Assembly: GCA_018343915.1 (NCBI GenBank)
Contig: JABRWF010000005.1
Span: 4,065,001 to 4,129,000 of the forward strand
Source: Agroathelia rolfsii
Taxonomy: Eukaryota; Basidiomycota; Agaricomycetes; Amylocorticiales; Amylocorticiaceae
Length of the DNA: 64,000 nucleotides
Direction: 5' to 3'
The position numbers were made by a program, and so were the translations under genes. Below are positions 51,298-62,014 of the stretch, piece by piece. The notes beneath the pieces are model-generated. The model was not told where the DNA came from. It did no database searches and was given only the letters and a program-made list of their open reading frames with translations. Numbering within the stretch: position 1 is the stretch's first letter; each line of letters starts with the position of its first letter.

Positions 51298-52570
51298 TCA
51301 GCTACTTCGCAATCCAACATTACCACTCGATTTTATATTTCCATCAGTGCTGCGCTCTGACACTCGTGGTTTGGAAGCTTCCTCCGCCATTCTGCGGACC
51401 TGTTCACCTTCTTCGCGCCATTTTTTCTTCTCCCAAGCATCCCATACATCCCGCGCATCTATCCATCTTTCTTGCACGTCCCTCACATCACTCCCTGGCC
51501 CCCGCAGTTGTCCGGCGGCACTTGCGAATAGGCCATAGGCGTTGGCGCGTTCGGGTGCGGGTGCAGAGGGGTCATTGACAGTCCCTTCTGGGAGACCAGC
51601 ACTAGCAGGGGGTACAAAGACGTATCCTGTGGCACGATCTATAGCATGTGTTAGATTGAGCATGGAGTTTTTATCCTGTGAATGTATCATGAATAATCAG
51701 CAAAGATAACTATTGAGTACTACTTGCCTCGACAGCCAGTGTTTCGAATCCCACGAGGCCGTAATCTTCAATTAGAGAGACCATAGCCATATTCAGCGCC
51801 GAGAATCTCGGTGTGGCAGCTGAGAGTGCATTCTCCAAGTACGACAGATCTTGCACTTCAGTATAGAAGTCCAGATTGAAATCTACAAATGCCATGAGAA
51901 TCTGTGATGGATGACTAGCAGTATGCAAACCCTACCCAGATCACCGTATTGTGTTATTAGATCGACTTTGGAAAGAACATTAATGTGTGGGAGCTCTAGA
52001 TGAAGCATGGTTCGTAGGGAAAGGAGGACTACGGATATGTACTTGGCCGCATCCGTCACATAGTGGGCATCGCACAAGTGTACCGCTGCCAGCTAACCCT
52101 TGTTCAACGACGGAGTCAGCATTTTGAATGACTTCTAGGAATAATAATAATGACAATAATAATAAAAACAAGCGCACCCGAAATCCCGATTTTGTCAGCT
52201 TGCCCACGATCCGCTTTACACTATCGTGATTTGTGCTCAATTCTACCTGCCCTGGTAGATCAAATAAAATATATGCGTCCTTGCCCAGGGCAGCGAGCTT
52301 TTCTTCGAGCCAGTCAAAGTTTGCCTCCAGATATTCCATACAATAGAGCATGCCACCGTTGGGACCCAGACCATGCGCCTCCATGGCATCTTGAAGTGTA
52401 ATGAGCTCGGCAATGTCAACCGCGCATGGGTATGGGATATTTTCGTTTGCTGGGTCGAGATTGACGATGGAGAGGGGTCGATTAAGGGCAGTGAAAAGCT
52501 GTGATTTTCCATAGCAGTATGTAGATTTCCCACTTCCAGGTGAGCCGCAGACGATTTCTCCAAAGGGCAT
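51298..52570 (-). CDS. GPN2: GPN-loop GTPase 2
   Basis: Small GTPase that helps assemble and import RNA polymerase II and III. The start at 52570 gives [17 protein letters not shown], with the P-loop GSPGSGKS at residues 9-16. [20 protein letters not shown] is the GPN family switch region, and [16 protein letters not shown] holds the Gly-Pro-Asn loop that names the family. [12 protein letters not shown] is the G3 motif and LSKVDL the G4 motif. The first intron lies at about 52087-52182 and contains an (AAT)n microsatellite. Later exons are [33 protein letters not shown] and a final exon from about 51677 with a long Glu/Lys/Arg-rich helix ([19 protein letters not shown]). The stop is at 51298. 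Length is about 375 aa, longer than yeast GPN2 because of the C-terminal extension. Confidence 0.93.
52139..52168. repeat. (AAT)n microsatellite in a GPN2 intron
   Basis: Short imperfect run of AAT/AATAAT units interrupted by GAC, inside the first GPN2 intron. It is too short to disturb splicing and could be a polymorphic marker. Confidence 0.7.
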
Positions 52571-52731
52571 GATGGATGGATGTAAGACTGAGGCTGGGTT
52601 TGTGACGTATGCAATGAAGCATCTAGACTTTGTTATCCAACCAAGATGTACATAAACAACTTCAAGTTGACACCAGTGCTCTACGCTACAAGACACACAC
52701 TCACCTGCATCGCTCACCACCAGTAGAAAAC
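52571..52731. promoter_or_regulatory. Bidirectional promoter between GPN2 and the RUS gene
   Basis: Only 161 bp separate the divergent start codons, so both genes must share promoter sequence. No obvious TATA box is visible. Confidence 0.6.
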
Positions 52732-54512
52732 ATGCTTCTCATATCCGAAAAAGACGATACCGGGGCTACACTATCTTTTGAGATAGATGTTTGTGCTATG
52801 TTCTTGCAAGTTCCGCTCAGGAACTACCGCTTATTTCAGTGCACCACCGTTCCAACAGTCAAACACCCATCAAATCATAGAGAAAAACTTTGCAGGGAAC
52901 CCCGCACAGACTATTCGTCCAGGGTTGACGCAAGCTCTTGCAAAAGCATTCCTGCCGGCAGGATATCCGCAAAGTGTCACAGATGGTCAGGTCGACCGTG
53001 TTCAGGCTACACGTTTTCGTTACTAAAGAATCCTTCTAGATTATTTACAGTGCGTCATATCTAAGTCTGAGTCCTGAAGATGTTTTTGCTCAAGCCAGTC
53101 GTCCACTGCACAGGTATCAAATTTTCAATGCCCTCCAGGCTTTCTGCAGCTCGCTCGCTAGTCTTATTGCTTCCCGGGCTACCCTTGAAGGTACCTACCA
53201 CACGCGTTAATACAATAGCGCATTACTCATAAAGTTCCCTAGCATTCGGTGTTGGTGATGAATCTGCATCAGCCACGTCCGCTCTATTACTCTCCGTTTC
53301 ACAAGATGCCTTAGGCAGACTGGCAAGTAGGAACAACTTTTTATTATTATCACCCAAGGGCGATTTTTTTTTACTCATGAATGAACTATAGCTATTATAG
53401 GCGGTTTATATCTCGGAACATCTCTTGTACCAGAAGCCAAGGTCTTTCGATTCCTAGCCGACATCTTAAACGATGGAGCTATCGCCCTTGATTCCGTTTC
53501 TCCTCTGCTCAAGTCACTGTCCCTACCTTTACTACCTTCCCCGACACTACGGATCTTAGCTCTATGCACGAGTGGCGTTCTCAGAGCCGTGTGCGGTGTT
53601 TGCGCTGGAGGCTCGAAAGCAGCTCTGACGCTGCATTTCGCTACTCCTCCTGGGTCGGGGTCGGGCGACGTTGGTGACTTGAATGCTAAAGATGGCAGCA
53701 AAGAAACGGTACTAAGTTTAGCTGGAATGCTCGTGTGTCCCTTTCCCTTCATATCCCCGGAGGCAACGGTGCTCATAATTGCTATTCAGCTTGGAACACT
53801 CATCGTCCCCTACCTCAAGACGAGATGGTCAACATATACGGTCTTGTTCATGCTGCTCGCCTGCCATCTTGTTTTGAATTACGTGGCCATCTCTCGCGTT
53901 GCACTGCGTTCTCTGAACCGCCGACGAGCACAAGCTCAGTGGGCAACATACCGCGCATCCTTGAACGGTGGGCCTGCAAAGGGTATTCTAACACCAGCGC
54001 AGATGGCGAAAAGAGAGAGCTTATTGCCTCACATTCACGATCTCTTTCTGAGTCAGCTACGTGAATACGAAACAGGGGATATCATCGGTTCCTGTGCCGT
54101 TGGGTCTGCTCTCTCTGATGTATTGGCGGGAAAGACGATGTCCAACAAGCACGGAGAAACAGGAGCTGAGAGAATGTTTGCACCAGCTGATGAAGCATAT
54201 ATATTATGTGCGGATGCAGACGGCAAGCTTCACATCTGTCTCCGAGATGGATATGGTCCCCGAGATATCCTCAAAGCTTGGGTACATGGGTATGAAGCTG
54301 CATATGCAGTTTACAAGGACGGTGTCAGTAATCAGAAGGGGAAATCATCGCAAGCGAATGACGTCCTCGAGACGAGTTATCAAATTGTCTCGCAACACTT
54401 TTCCGGTTTCATTCGAGCCTTGGAATCTAATGGATGGGATGCAGACGAGAGTGCTATCTTGATTGGTGCTCCCAGGGCTGTGCTTACTGGGATGAAGAAA
54501 AAGATGGAATGA
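52732..54512 (+). CDS. RUS (ROOT UVB SENSITIVE / DUF647) family membrane protein
   Basis: Family first described in plants, where it is linked to vitamin B6 homeostasis and UV-B response; the molecular role in fungi is not known. The first exon (ATG 52732, MLLISEKDDTGATLSFEID) joins SNTHQIIEKNFAG through a 70-nt intron, giving the conserved AFLPAGYPQSV. Next are SLSPEDVFAQASRRPLHRYQ, FNALQAFCSSLASLIASRAT and AFGVGDESASATSALLLSVS, then GRLATIIGGLYLGTSLVPEA, where an intron with donor GTAGGAAC is removed. KVFRFLADILNDGAIALDSV, VCAGGSKAALTLHFA and KDGSKETVLSLAGMLV are the diagnostic RUS motifs. A hydrophobic pair near 53760-53890 (TVLIIAIQLGTLIV, TVLFMLLACHLVLNYVAI) precedes LRSLNRRRA. The C-terminal domain ends ILIGAPRAVLTGMKKKME. 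It is the nearest gene to the gene-poor block on its right. Confidence 0.87.
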
Positions 54513-57500
54513 TGATGATAGTGACGATGATGACGATACGTTGAGCTATCCTAAAGTTGCCAACCATCTATCAACTCTGTTGTTCGTCTACTGAATTATA
54601 GAAACTCTGCTACTGCTTAGACAATCATTGGATCCGGATATCGGGAGTCGCTACGTCATTTCCCCCGCACTTTGCTTCCGCGCCATATGGCCTGATCTGC
54701 CTTTGTTGGCCCCGCTCATGCTTTGCCGTCGGCTTAGTCTGCCCCATCCGAGGGCAATGGTCAGGCCAGGTCTAAGTGGGTCTTAGGGCTCTACCAGTAT
54801 GTGTGTAATTGATAGACGGTCAAATAATGTATCCACGTTTCTTCTTTTTTGGATTGGATATGCAATTTATGTAAGTAGCGTCTGGAAAGAACCAGAGTGT
54901 GGATTTTGTAGGATAATCCCCCACCGCTTGTTGTTTGCGGGCATGGGGAAAGTAGGCTTTACGCTCAGCTACGACCCGGATATACGAGTCATCCATGCGT
55001 TTGCTATCTGTTTCGATGCGCCTCTTGATTTTTCAATCCCTCCTTCTTTCGCTTGATGTGATATTCCAGGCCCTACGACCTAAGCAACCAGGTCCGACAA
55101 TGTTTGTTGTGAGCGTTATCTCCGCTATAACGAAACAATGAGACGGCTAACAATGATACGGGTTGTATGCGAGCTCTTCCATTTGCGTAAGAAAACGGTT
55201 GTTGCTTAACCAGAAAGCTACAAGGTTTGAGCATGATAATGCGTGCCACGCATCGAACGGACTACTGGTACTTGCTGGTGATTATCACCCCTATTCTTTC
55301 AACCTGCTCTGCTCTAGATCATCAGCACCAATCCTTCCAGATGTATTTCAGTAATGCTGACTCGTCTAAAACTTACTCCACTCTGACCGATTTTTCGGGG
55401 TGCAACGCGGAATTCTACCGCCGCCGTCTGTTGGAAATACATACCCAACACTCGCATTTTGACTGTTCCTGTGTCTATGGTACCCATTCCCCCTGACACC
55501 GCTCTTCGCCGGACCTTCACTTTGCGGAGATGATGAATTGATAGTCTGATTTCTCAAGTTCTGACTGAGTTAAATCAACCGATGGTAACGATCTGTCCTT
55601 CGTTTCTTTGTATACCATTTTGCTTTTTTCTTTCTTGGTAGCGATGCTTTCAATCGACTGGCAAACATTGCATCTTTTTCTTATCAAACCAGCGCTAGGA
55701 TTGGCTGCTTTTTGTATTCTTTGACTCTGCTGTCGTATTCTGGAGTGTTTTCGGTATGTCTGGATATCTACAAACCTCACACCTTGTAAATACGCTCACC
55801 ACCATACTATCAAGGTGTCTCTAGTGAGTGAATTTCAGCTGTGACTGATCACTTTTGGATGTAGAAAGACGCTCGATATGTATGTGATCCAACTGCTCAA
55901 ATGTATTTTACGCTTAAGATAGGCAGCCTGCAGTCGTAATTTGGTACATGCTGAAATGCCATTGATCTTATTTATGTCTCCAATTCATGGTGTGTATCTG
56001 TGTCAAATGCGGTTTGTTGGTCGATCGGCATCCTCCGTTCTGGGATATTAAGGCCGCAGTGCTTATTTATTTCCACCATCTAAAACCCACGAGAGTCGGA
56101 TATTTAGCTCATAATGCATAACAACTGAGTGGGTATGAATCACTCAAGATGCTTGCTTTGCATTTGTGGTCTCTCACTGGATGGTCTTAACCATTGTCCC
56201 ATCATTATTTTCTTATTGTGAATGCCTAGGCACTTTACATACAGTCTATTCCACGGACTATTGCAAGCCTTATCCCCGCGCATATAAACTCGAATTCATA
56301 TATCGGTCAGTAGATATTGAAATGGGCCGCAGCCTGGGGCACAGGGCACTAGCACCAAGATTTGTCCAAGTACAGGCCTGAAAATCTGGTTCATACTGGT
56401 TGAATTGTGTAACAAAACGCCATTTTGACATGGAAAGAAATCCAAGACCTTGTCACTCAAGCTAATGCTGACTTCAACTTCTCCAAAAAAAACACTGCCA
56501 ATATTAATGCCACAATGCTTTTTCTGGACTTTCTTGTATCCCTCGATCATCAGCAACACCAACTTGTTAGAAGCTTCAGTAGCGCTTCAGTATTTCATAC
56601 TTGAATGAAACTCACTCCACCTCTGGCCAACCTTTCGGGCCGCCTTGCGGTACTGTATTTCGAAATCCTGCATACACGAGTCCGCATCGCAATCGCATCT
56701 TTAGGTTGTTCCTGCATCTGGGGTACCCCCCTCTGGTACCGCCCAGGCCTTTAGTCTCGCCTCCGGATCTTGTCTCCACAGGGATGCAGCAATGATGGAT
56801 CGATATCCTGATCCTTCTCATGCAAAAACCGCGGCCGATGATGATACATATTTACCGCTCCAACTTGAAGTTGATCCTCTTTCTTTACGTGTCGTTGTTT
56901 GTTTCCCTGTATGGCTTCAACCTCGTGCAAAAAAAAAAAAATCCTTACGTAGTCTATCTACTGTAACTAAGCCTAGAATGGAGAATTGGTTTCGTATACA
57001 AGTTCCGGGGATCTGTGTGGGCCAAGAAACACTAGCGAAGCTAGTTCGTTCGGCTTTTTCGGACTTGTGTTAAACATGTTTTTATGCCCATGGGAATCGA
57101 TTTTCTAGTTGTCCATCGTGCTCCGCGGGGTGTTTAAGGAGAGAAAGAACGAGCTTGAGGCACTTGTGTATGGCCTGCTACCTATGGGTAAGCCGGGGGG
57201 AGGGGCCGAGGCCTGCTGAGAAACTTATGCTGATATTACTTTTTTTTTTTCTTTTTTTCTTTTTTTCAAATCAAAATAAATATCTACAGTTTCTACCTTA
57301 CCATTATCGTTCAGAATCTCTCTCCGTGGGGTGTCCCGACGGCAGACCGCTGGAGACTTTCCAGCGAACAAATGTGCATGTGAAGAGTTAAGAAGAGTCG
57401 ATTGAATCGGCCTATGCTGAACTTACCAAACCTCTGGAGACGGTGCACGCATGCGCACGTGCGATGTAAAAAGACGACCATCGGTGCCCGATAAAAGCCT

Positions 57501-57930
57501 GCATACATACACATATGAATTTGCACGTTTGTTTTTAAACCCAAGGAAATTGGTGATCGTGGTTACAATCACGTACATAGAGAGCATCTATACTTATACT
57601 CTGTAATCGCACTAGTACATACTTGTAATATTCGTATGGCACATCACCGGCGGCGGTGTGATAACAGGCCAATGTCTCAAAATTAATGTCGCTCCCTCTG
57701 CCGCCTACGCAAATATGTAGCCTGAAGTGTCTGAACTCCCGCTCCCATGCGCTCATGTACTTGGCATGTCATAACATAACTAGCGGCTGCGACCGGCGGC
57801 TCTTTTAACCCGCTTCTTTTGCTTGATCCGAGCGAGAGAGAGACACGGTACAAAGGCCCAGAACAGAATGTTTGCGTGTGCTTTTTTTGCCGCTAGTGGA
57901 TCAATCATTTCCGGGGAGAGAAAAAAAATT

Positions 57931-57942
57931 GGGGGGGGGGGG
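57931..57942. repeat. G12 homopolymer
   Basis: Twelve consecutive G preceded by an A8 run and TT. A G-run this long is unusual in fungal DNA and could fold as part of a G-quadruplex or be an assembly slip point. Confidence 0.8.
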
Positions 57943-58208
57943 ATGAGGTGGGGTCCAAGTCGACAAAATGACTCGGATATCTGATAGGGAAGAAGGTCTT
58001 TTGTCTCGCATTCGATCGATGCAAAAAGTTTTCTGGATGGAGCGTATATCGACACTTGACATATGAGAAACAGAGTAAAGGTAAAGTGCAAGTGGATGGA
58101 TCTTAGCCAGTGAAAGTAAATATTCGTGTTGTCAGTTCCAATCAGAGGTTTTGAAGCAGAAGCGATGAGTCAAGCGAAGCCGCTATCCGACCACGGCCTG
58201 AGAAGCGA

Positions 58209-58231
58209 TTTTTTTTTTTTTTTTTTTTTTT
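58209..58231. repeat. T23 homopolymer
   Basis: Twenty-three consecutive T in the gene-poor block. On the minus strand it reads as a poly-A run, so it could mark a retroposed sequence end, but no gene-like copy or target duplication is seen beside it. Confidence 0.8.
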
Positions 58232-60448
58232 GTATTCGTTGTGTTCCTTTGAGTTCCTGTTGGCGGCGGTCTTGAAGCTTGATGCCAGTGGGGACGTTCC
58301 CCAAACAAGGAAAGTGGGGAGAAGCCTATCGGCATTCAAAAAATTCACCGGAAGTATGGGCCATGGGCTTTTTTTTTCTTTTTTTCTTTTTTACCTGCTT
58401 GTAGCCGCAGTTCATAGAGCTGCTTTTGTTTGCTACGATATCCGATTGGCCTGCCCAGTGGGTTTTTCTTCTTCTTCTTTCTCCTTACCTGCGGCTCTGA
58501 GCGGAGCGGCAACTGAGAGTATATCTTGGCAGGCGGGGGCGGGGTTGTTTTTAGCTACTGGGTGAGTATATGCGCAGCTACAAAGACGGCCACATGGATC
58601 ACAACTCTGAATTCAAGCGGAATCTCATAAGAACCGCCTATGTGGGTACAACGTCATGGATATGTGTATGTGCCATGTAATATGATTGTTGAGCTTGATG
58701 TTCAGTAGATATATACTCTCAGTACTAATAGTATCTTTTTTTCAGATTCAAACCTGTTATCGTCAACGAGTGCTAGCAATGGCGGTTTTGGGAAGCTGAT
58801 AGCCTGATATATGAGAGCATACCAAAAAGTACTATCATATCCTGATTCAGATCGTTGAATACCATTCATGGTGCTTTACACCCAGGCCCGCCGAGACATG
58901 CCCGAAGCCTTGAAATAATCATGCTCCTCCGTCCCCCTACCTATCAATTCACATCGAGACCGAGGTCGGCCTTCTCCCGCACAATCGTATCTATGCCCGC
59001 AGCACATTGATGACAATGATGAAGCCTGATGAGGATTAAGGATTGCATGTGTATATATGTAGATTGCGATGCTCGGACCTCGGCGCTGGCACTGATATCT
59101 CGCCCTTGTTTATATTAGCAATTCAAACGGAATATTGAATACTTATGCTAACATATCTCCTGAAGTAGCGCCTCCGTCTTTGAATGGACATGCGTTTTCG
59201 AACTATAAAACAAGCACTGGAAACATGTTTTGCGTTAGCCGGTGTGGTAACTACATGTACTACAGCCAGCGAGCGGGTTGGGCTGTCAAGCGATAAATTA
59301 CGCAGTTACTTTTAAGCTCTACAGCTCACCTCAAGCGAGTGCACGTTCCTGACATCATTTCTAACATCATCAATGGCTTCATACATTGCATATTATATAC
59401 TCGATGACATCTTTTCCGGTGCCACCCATTCGCTCCCTTTACGCCGCCGTTCGCTTGTGGAAAGAGGGGGAACGACGGGGTATCAATAGGGTCAGGACTC
59501 TCAGGAGGCTGGCGGTGCTTAGGCACCTCACGGTTATGCGCGTATATGCTACATACGATACTATATACCGAATGGATTGTATAATATCATAAGTGTTCTG
59601 CGATTCTTCTAGCGGGACACGGTACATTGTCAATATACCTATCCTAACCAGAGTCATATGCATGAACCGTCACATCGAATCTTTGCAAGTGTTCTACTAC
59701 GGCACGGGTAGTAAAAGATGCTGTGGTGATGGATTCGGTGATTATATATCGGTGTATCGTATCTAGACTTGATGGTGATGATGGCGATGATAATAATGAT
59801 CAAACCTTGGATATTTGAATGATGATGGGTGTAGGCGTCATCGCTTTGGTATCGGCTTTGACAGATGGCGTGTTCCCTGTCTCGAGCTGGTACTGATTAG
59901 GCTGTGCAGCGTCGTTATTAGGATACATACTGTGCTAGGGCTGAGACATGTGCTGGGCGGCGTCGTCTTCTGTGATGCAAATTCAAAGGCGGGGAGCTCG
60001 CTGTATGCGGTGCACACTCCGCCCCAGTCATCCGCAGTCATTATCCTCGAGTCTTTCCACTGATGCATGTATGTGTGTGTGATGGTCGCTGTCTTCGAGA
60101 GCTTGCGGGCCTGACAGTAGCGGGTTATGAGGGCAGTGAGCGAGTGATGGATGCATACATACATGCATTGCCCTGACATGACACAGGTACTACCGTCCAG
60201 CATAGTATAACCCTTTCCTTTGAGTCGCTATTCATCCGCCACCACCACTTCTCTTGACCACCCAGTTCCACTGCACCTATTGTAAGCTTGAATCTGCCGC
60301 GTAGGACCAAATCAAGGGACCGATTTACTGTTATTCACACCCTCTCGGGGGGAGAACTACTCCACATATACTCTCAAAAGTCGCGCCGCGTATTGTTCTG
60401 CTAATAAATGGCTTGCATAAGGAAAACTAGAAATCCAGATGAAAAGAA

Positions 60449-61537
60449 ATGGAAAGGAAGAAGAAGAAGAACCCAGTACCTCTGTCATACTCTTTGGTTA
60501 TGGACGCCGTGGTGTGGCCAGATGGTGGTGATGATGGCGATGATGCATTCAATTCCGGTGAGCTAATCTTTAATTCCTTTTGGATTTTGCTCTTTGTAAT
60601 TTGGTTTTATTCTGCATATCTCCCGATTCAGGCATGTGTCGTGGGCCGATTATTACGCCCGGAGGGTTTAAGCCCAAAATCGAGTGTGGAGGGGGATGTA
60701 GCCCTGCCGTTGCTGCGACACGAGGACGCATATATCGACAATAGTGATCTTTATTATGTCCATGGTAAAGAACAGGATAAAGCTGAATGGACATTACGGA
60801 CTCAGATGCAGACATCGGCGGCCGTTGTTGACAACGCTGTGGGTGATGGACAAGAGAAAAGGGAAATGAACTGCCTTTCCTTGGCTAGTGACAGGCTGTT
60901 GGCCTCTGGGAGCAAATTAACATCGACACCAAATAGCTGGAGAACGGGAGGGGTTAATTTCGTCTCGATGACGATTAAAGTGGAACTGACATCGAGGATC
61001 TCGGTACCGACAAGCACGGTGGTCTCACATACTACTACGTCGATGGTGACCCAAGGCGATCTGGCGGAATTGTTATATAGCGGCGCGGCAGCTCCAACAG
61101 CGGGTTCGAGTGGGGTGCCATTACAAGTTCGAGGGACCGTGCTAAGTACGGCATCGTTATCGGCCTCATCAGTATCATCAGGAAGTAGTAGTAGTAGTAG
61201 CAGCCATGTCAGGAGCAGGCTGGAGGCGATGCTGGAATCTGCTTCGTCGGGCCAATCATGGACGCCATCTTCTTCTAGCAGAAGCACTTCGGGCGCCGCA
61301 GGCACGCAGGCATTCAAGTTGGCCGTGCACACTCGGAGCAAGAAATCGACGAAATGGAGGCAGATTCTGCCAGGGGCGCTTGTGGGCGGCATTGTGTTCC
61401 TGGCCATGGTTGTCGCAGTGGGTACGATCGCGTATCATCGTCGCAGACGGCGGCGACAAGAAGCGGTAGAGGCGGAGGAAGAGGCAGCTCGACGGGGTAT
61501 GGTGCGACAGTCGCTACCATCGCAATGGTGGTGGTAA
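60449..61537 (+). CDS. Ser/Thr-rich single-pass membrane protein, hypothetical
   Basis: Not recognised. The reading frame is open for 362 codons. Residues ~180-300 form a Ser/Thr-rich stalk (SSGSSSSSSSHVRSRL, PSSSSRSTSGAAG), typical of O-mannosylated surface proteins. A strong membrane helix follows (LPGALVGGIVFLAMVVAVGT), then a basic stop-transfer (YHRRRRRRQ) and a cytosolic tail with an acidic helix and a closing SLPSQWWW. This is the layout of fungal wall sensors and mucin-like receptors. The N-terminus is unclear: residues ~40-60 (FNSFWILLFVIWFYSAYLP) could be a second helix or signal anchor, but the same DNA (60560-60631) has a GTGAGC donor and ATTCAG acceptor and could be an intron. 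The usual receptor orientation would need a cleaved signal peptide, which I do not see. Confidence 0.6.
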   Translation: MERKKKKNPVPLSYSLVMDAVVWPDGGDDGDDAFNSGELIFNSFWILLFVIWFYSAYLPIQACVVGRLLRPEGLSPKSSVEGDVALPLLRHEDAYIDNSDLYYVHGKEQDKAEWTLRTQMQTSAAVVDNAVGDGQEKREMNCLSLASDRLLASGSKLTSTPNSWRTGGVNFVSMTIKVELTSRISVPTSTVVSHTTTSMVTQGDLAELLYSGAAAPTAGSSGVPLQVRGTVLSTASLSASSVSSGSSSSSSSHVRSRLEAMLESASSGQSWTPSSSSRSTSGAAGTQAFKLAVHTRSKKSTKWRQILPGALVGGIVFLAMVVAVGTIAYHRRRRRRQEAVEAEEEAARRGMVRQSLPSQWWW

Positions 61538-61825
61538 GAACTGGTGGGATAACTAGTTGTAGAGATCTGTACCTTTTGGGAGGGTAGATTACGTTGGGTT
61601 GTATTGTTATTCCATATAATATTACTTATTATTGTTGACTATTGATTATTTGATTAGTTTTGTATTCGGGGCCATTTACCGCCTGGGACAGGCTGTGATT
61701 GGGCCGTCGATGGGAATGCGGGGGGAGGGCAAGATTACGTCAGCCCGGATCCGGGGTCCTTCTGGCACCGCACCTGCAACAAAATGCGGGGAAGTTTTCC
61801 GGGGCAGAACTCTCAGATCGTCCAT

Positions 61826-62013
61826 CGACTTGCTCCTCCTTCTTATCCTCCTCCTCCTCCTCCTCCTCCTCTTCCTCTTCCTCCTCCTCTTTGTTTTTTT
61901 TTTTGTTTTTTTCTTCTTCTACTCCTCCTTCTCTTATATCTGGCCCTTATTCCTCTCCTCTCCTCCCCCTCACCACCCCCCCTCCCATCTTCCCCCTTCA
62001 ATCTCCCCTCACT
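61826..62013 (+). promoter_or_regulatory. CT-rich (CTC/CCT) leader tract before the bHLH gene
   Basis: About 190 bp of almost pure pyrimidine on the plus strand, including a (CTC)n microsatellite near 61845-61890 and two T-runs at 61894-61910. It ends directly at the ATG at 62015. CT-rich tracts just upstream of the start are common in expressed filamentous-fungal genes, where they lie near the transcription start. A role in setting the start site is inferred. Confidence 0.6.
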
Positions 62014-62014
62014 C

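Larger units (their letters stand above)
54513..60448. other. 6-kb gene-poor block
   Basis: No gene can be supported. Scattered frames of 60-120 codons (for example 55517-55780 minus, 57780-58091 minus, 58230-58565 plus, 59838-60203 minus) have low complexity or composition-driven translations and no domain motifs. The block contains homopolymer tracts: a 12-bp G run at 57931-57942, a T-rich stretch at 57240-57266, 23 T at 58209-58231, and further T runs near 58371-58392. The second half resembles long leader or promoter DNA for the plus-strand gene starting at 60449. I see no terminal inverted repeats or transposase-like peptides. Confidence 0.5.

Noticed and set aside
56601..56821. Overlapping frames on both strands near 56.7 kb
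   Set aside because: Pro/Arg-rich translations caused by local GC content, with no similarity to known domains.
58209..58231. Poly-T run as the end of a retroposed gene copy
   Set aside because: No intronless gene copy or flanking direct repeat is visible beside the run; it is recorded only as a homopolymer.
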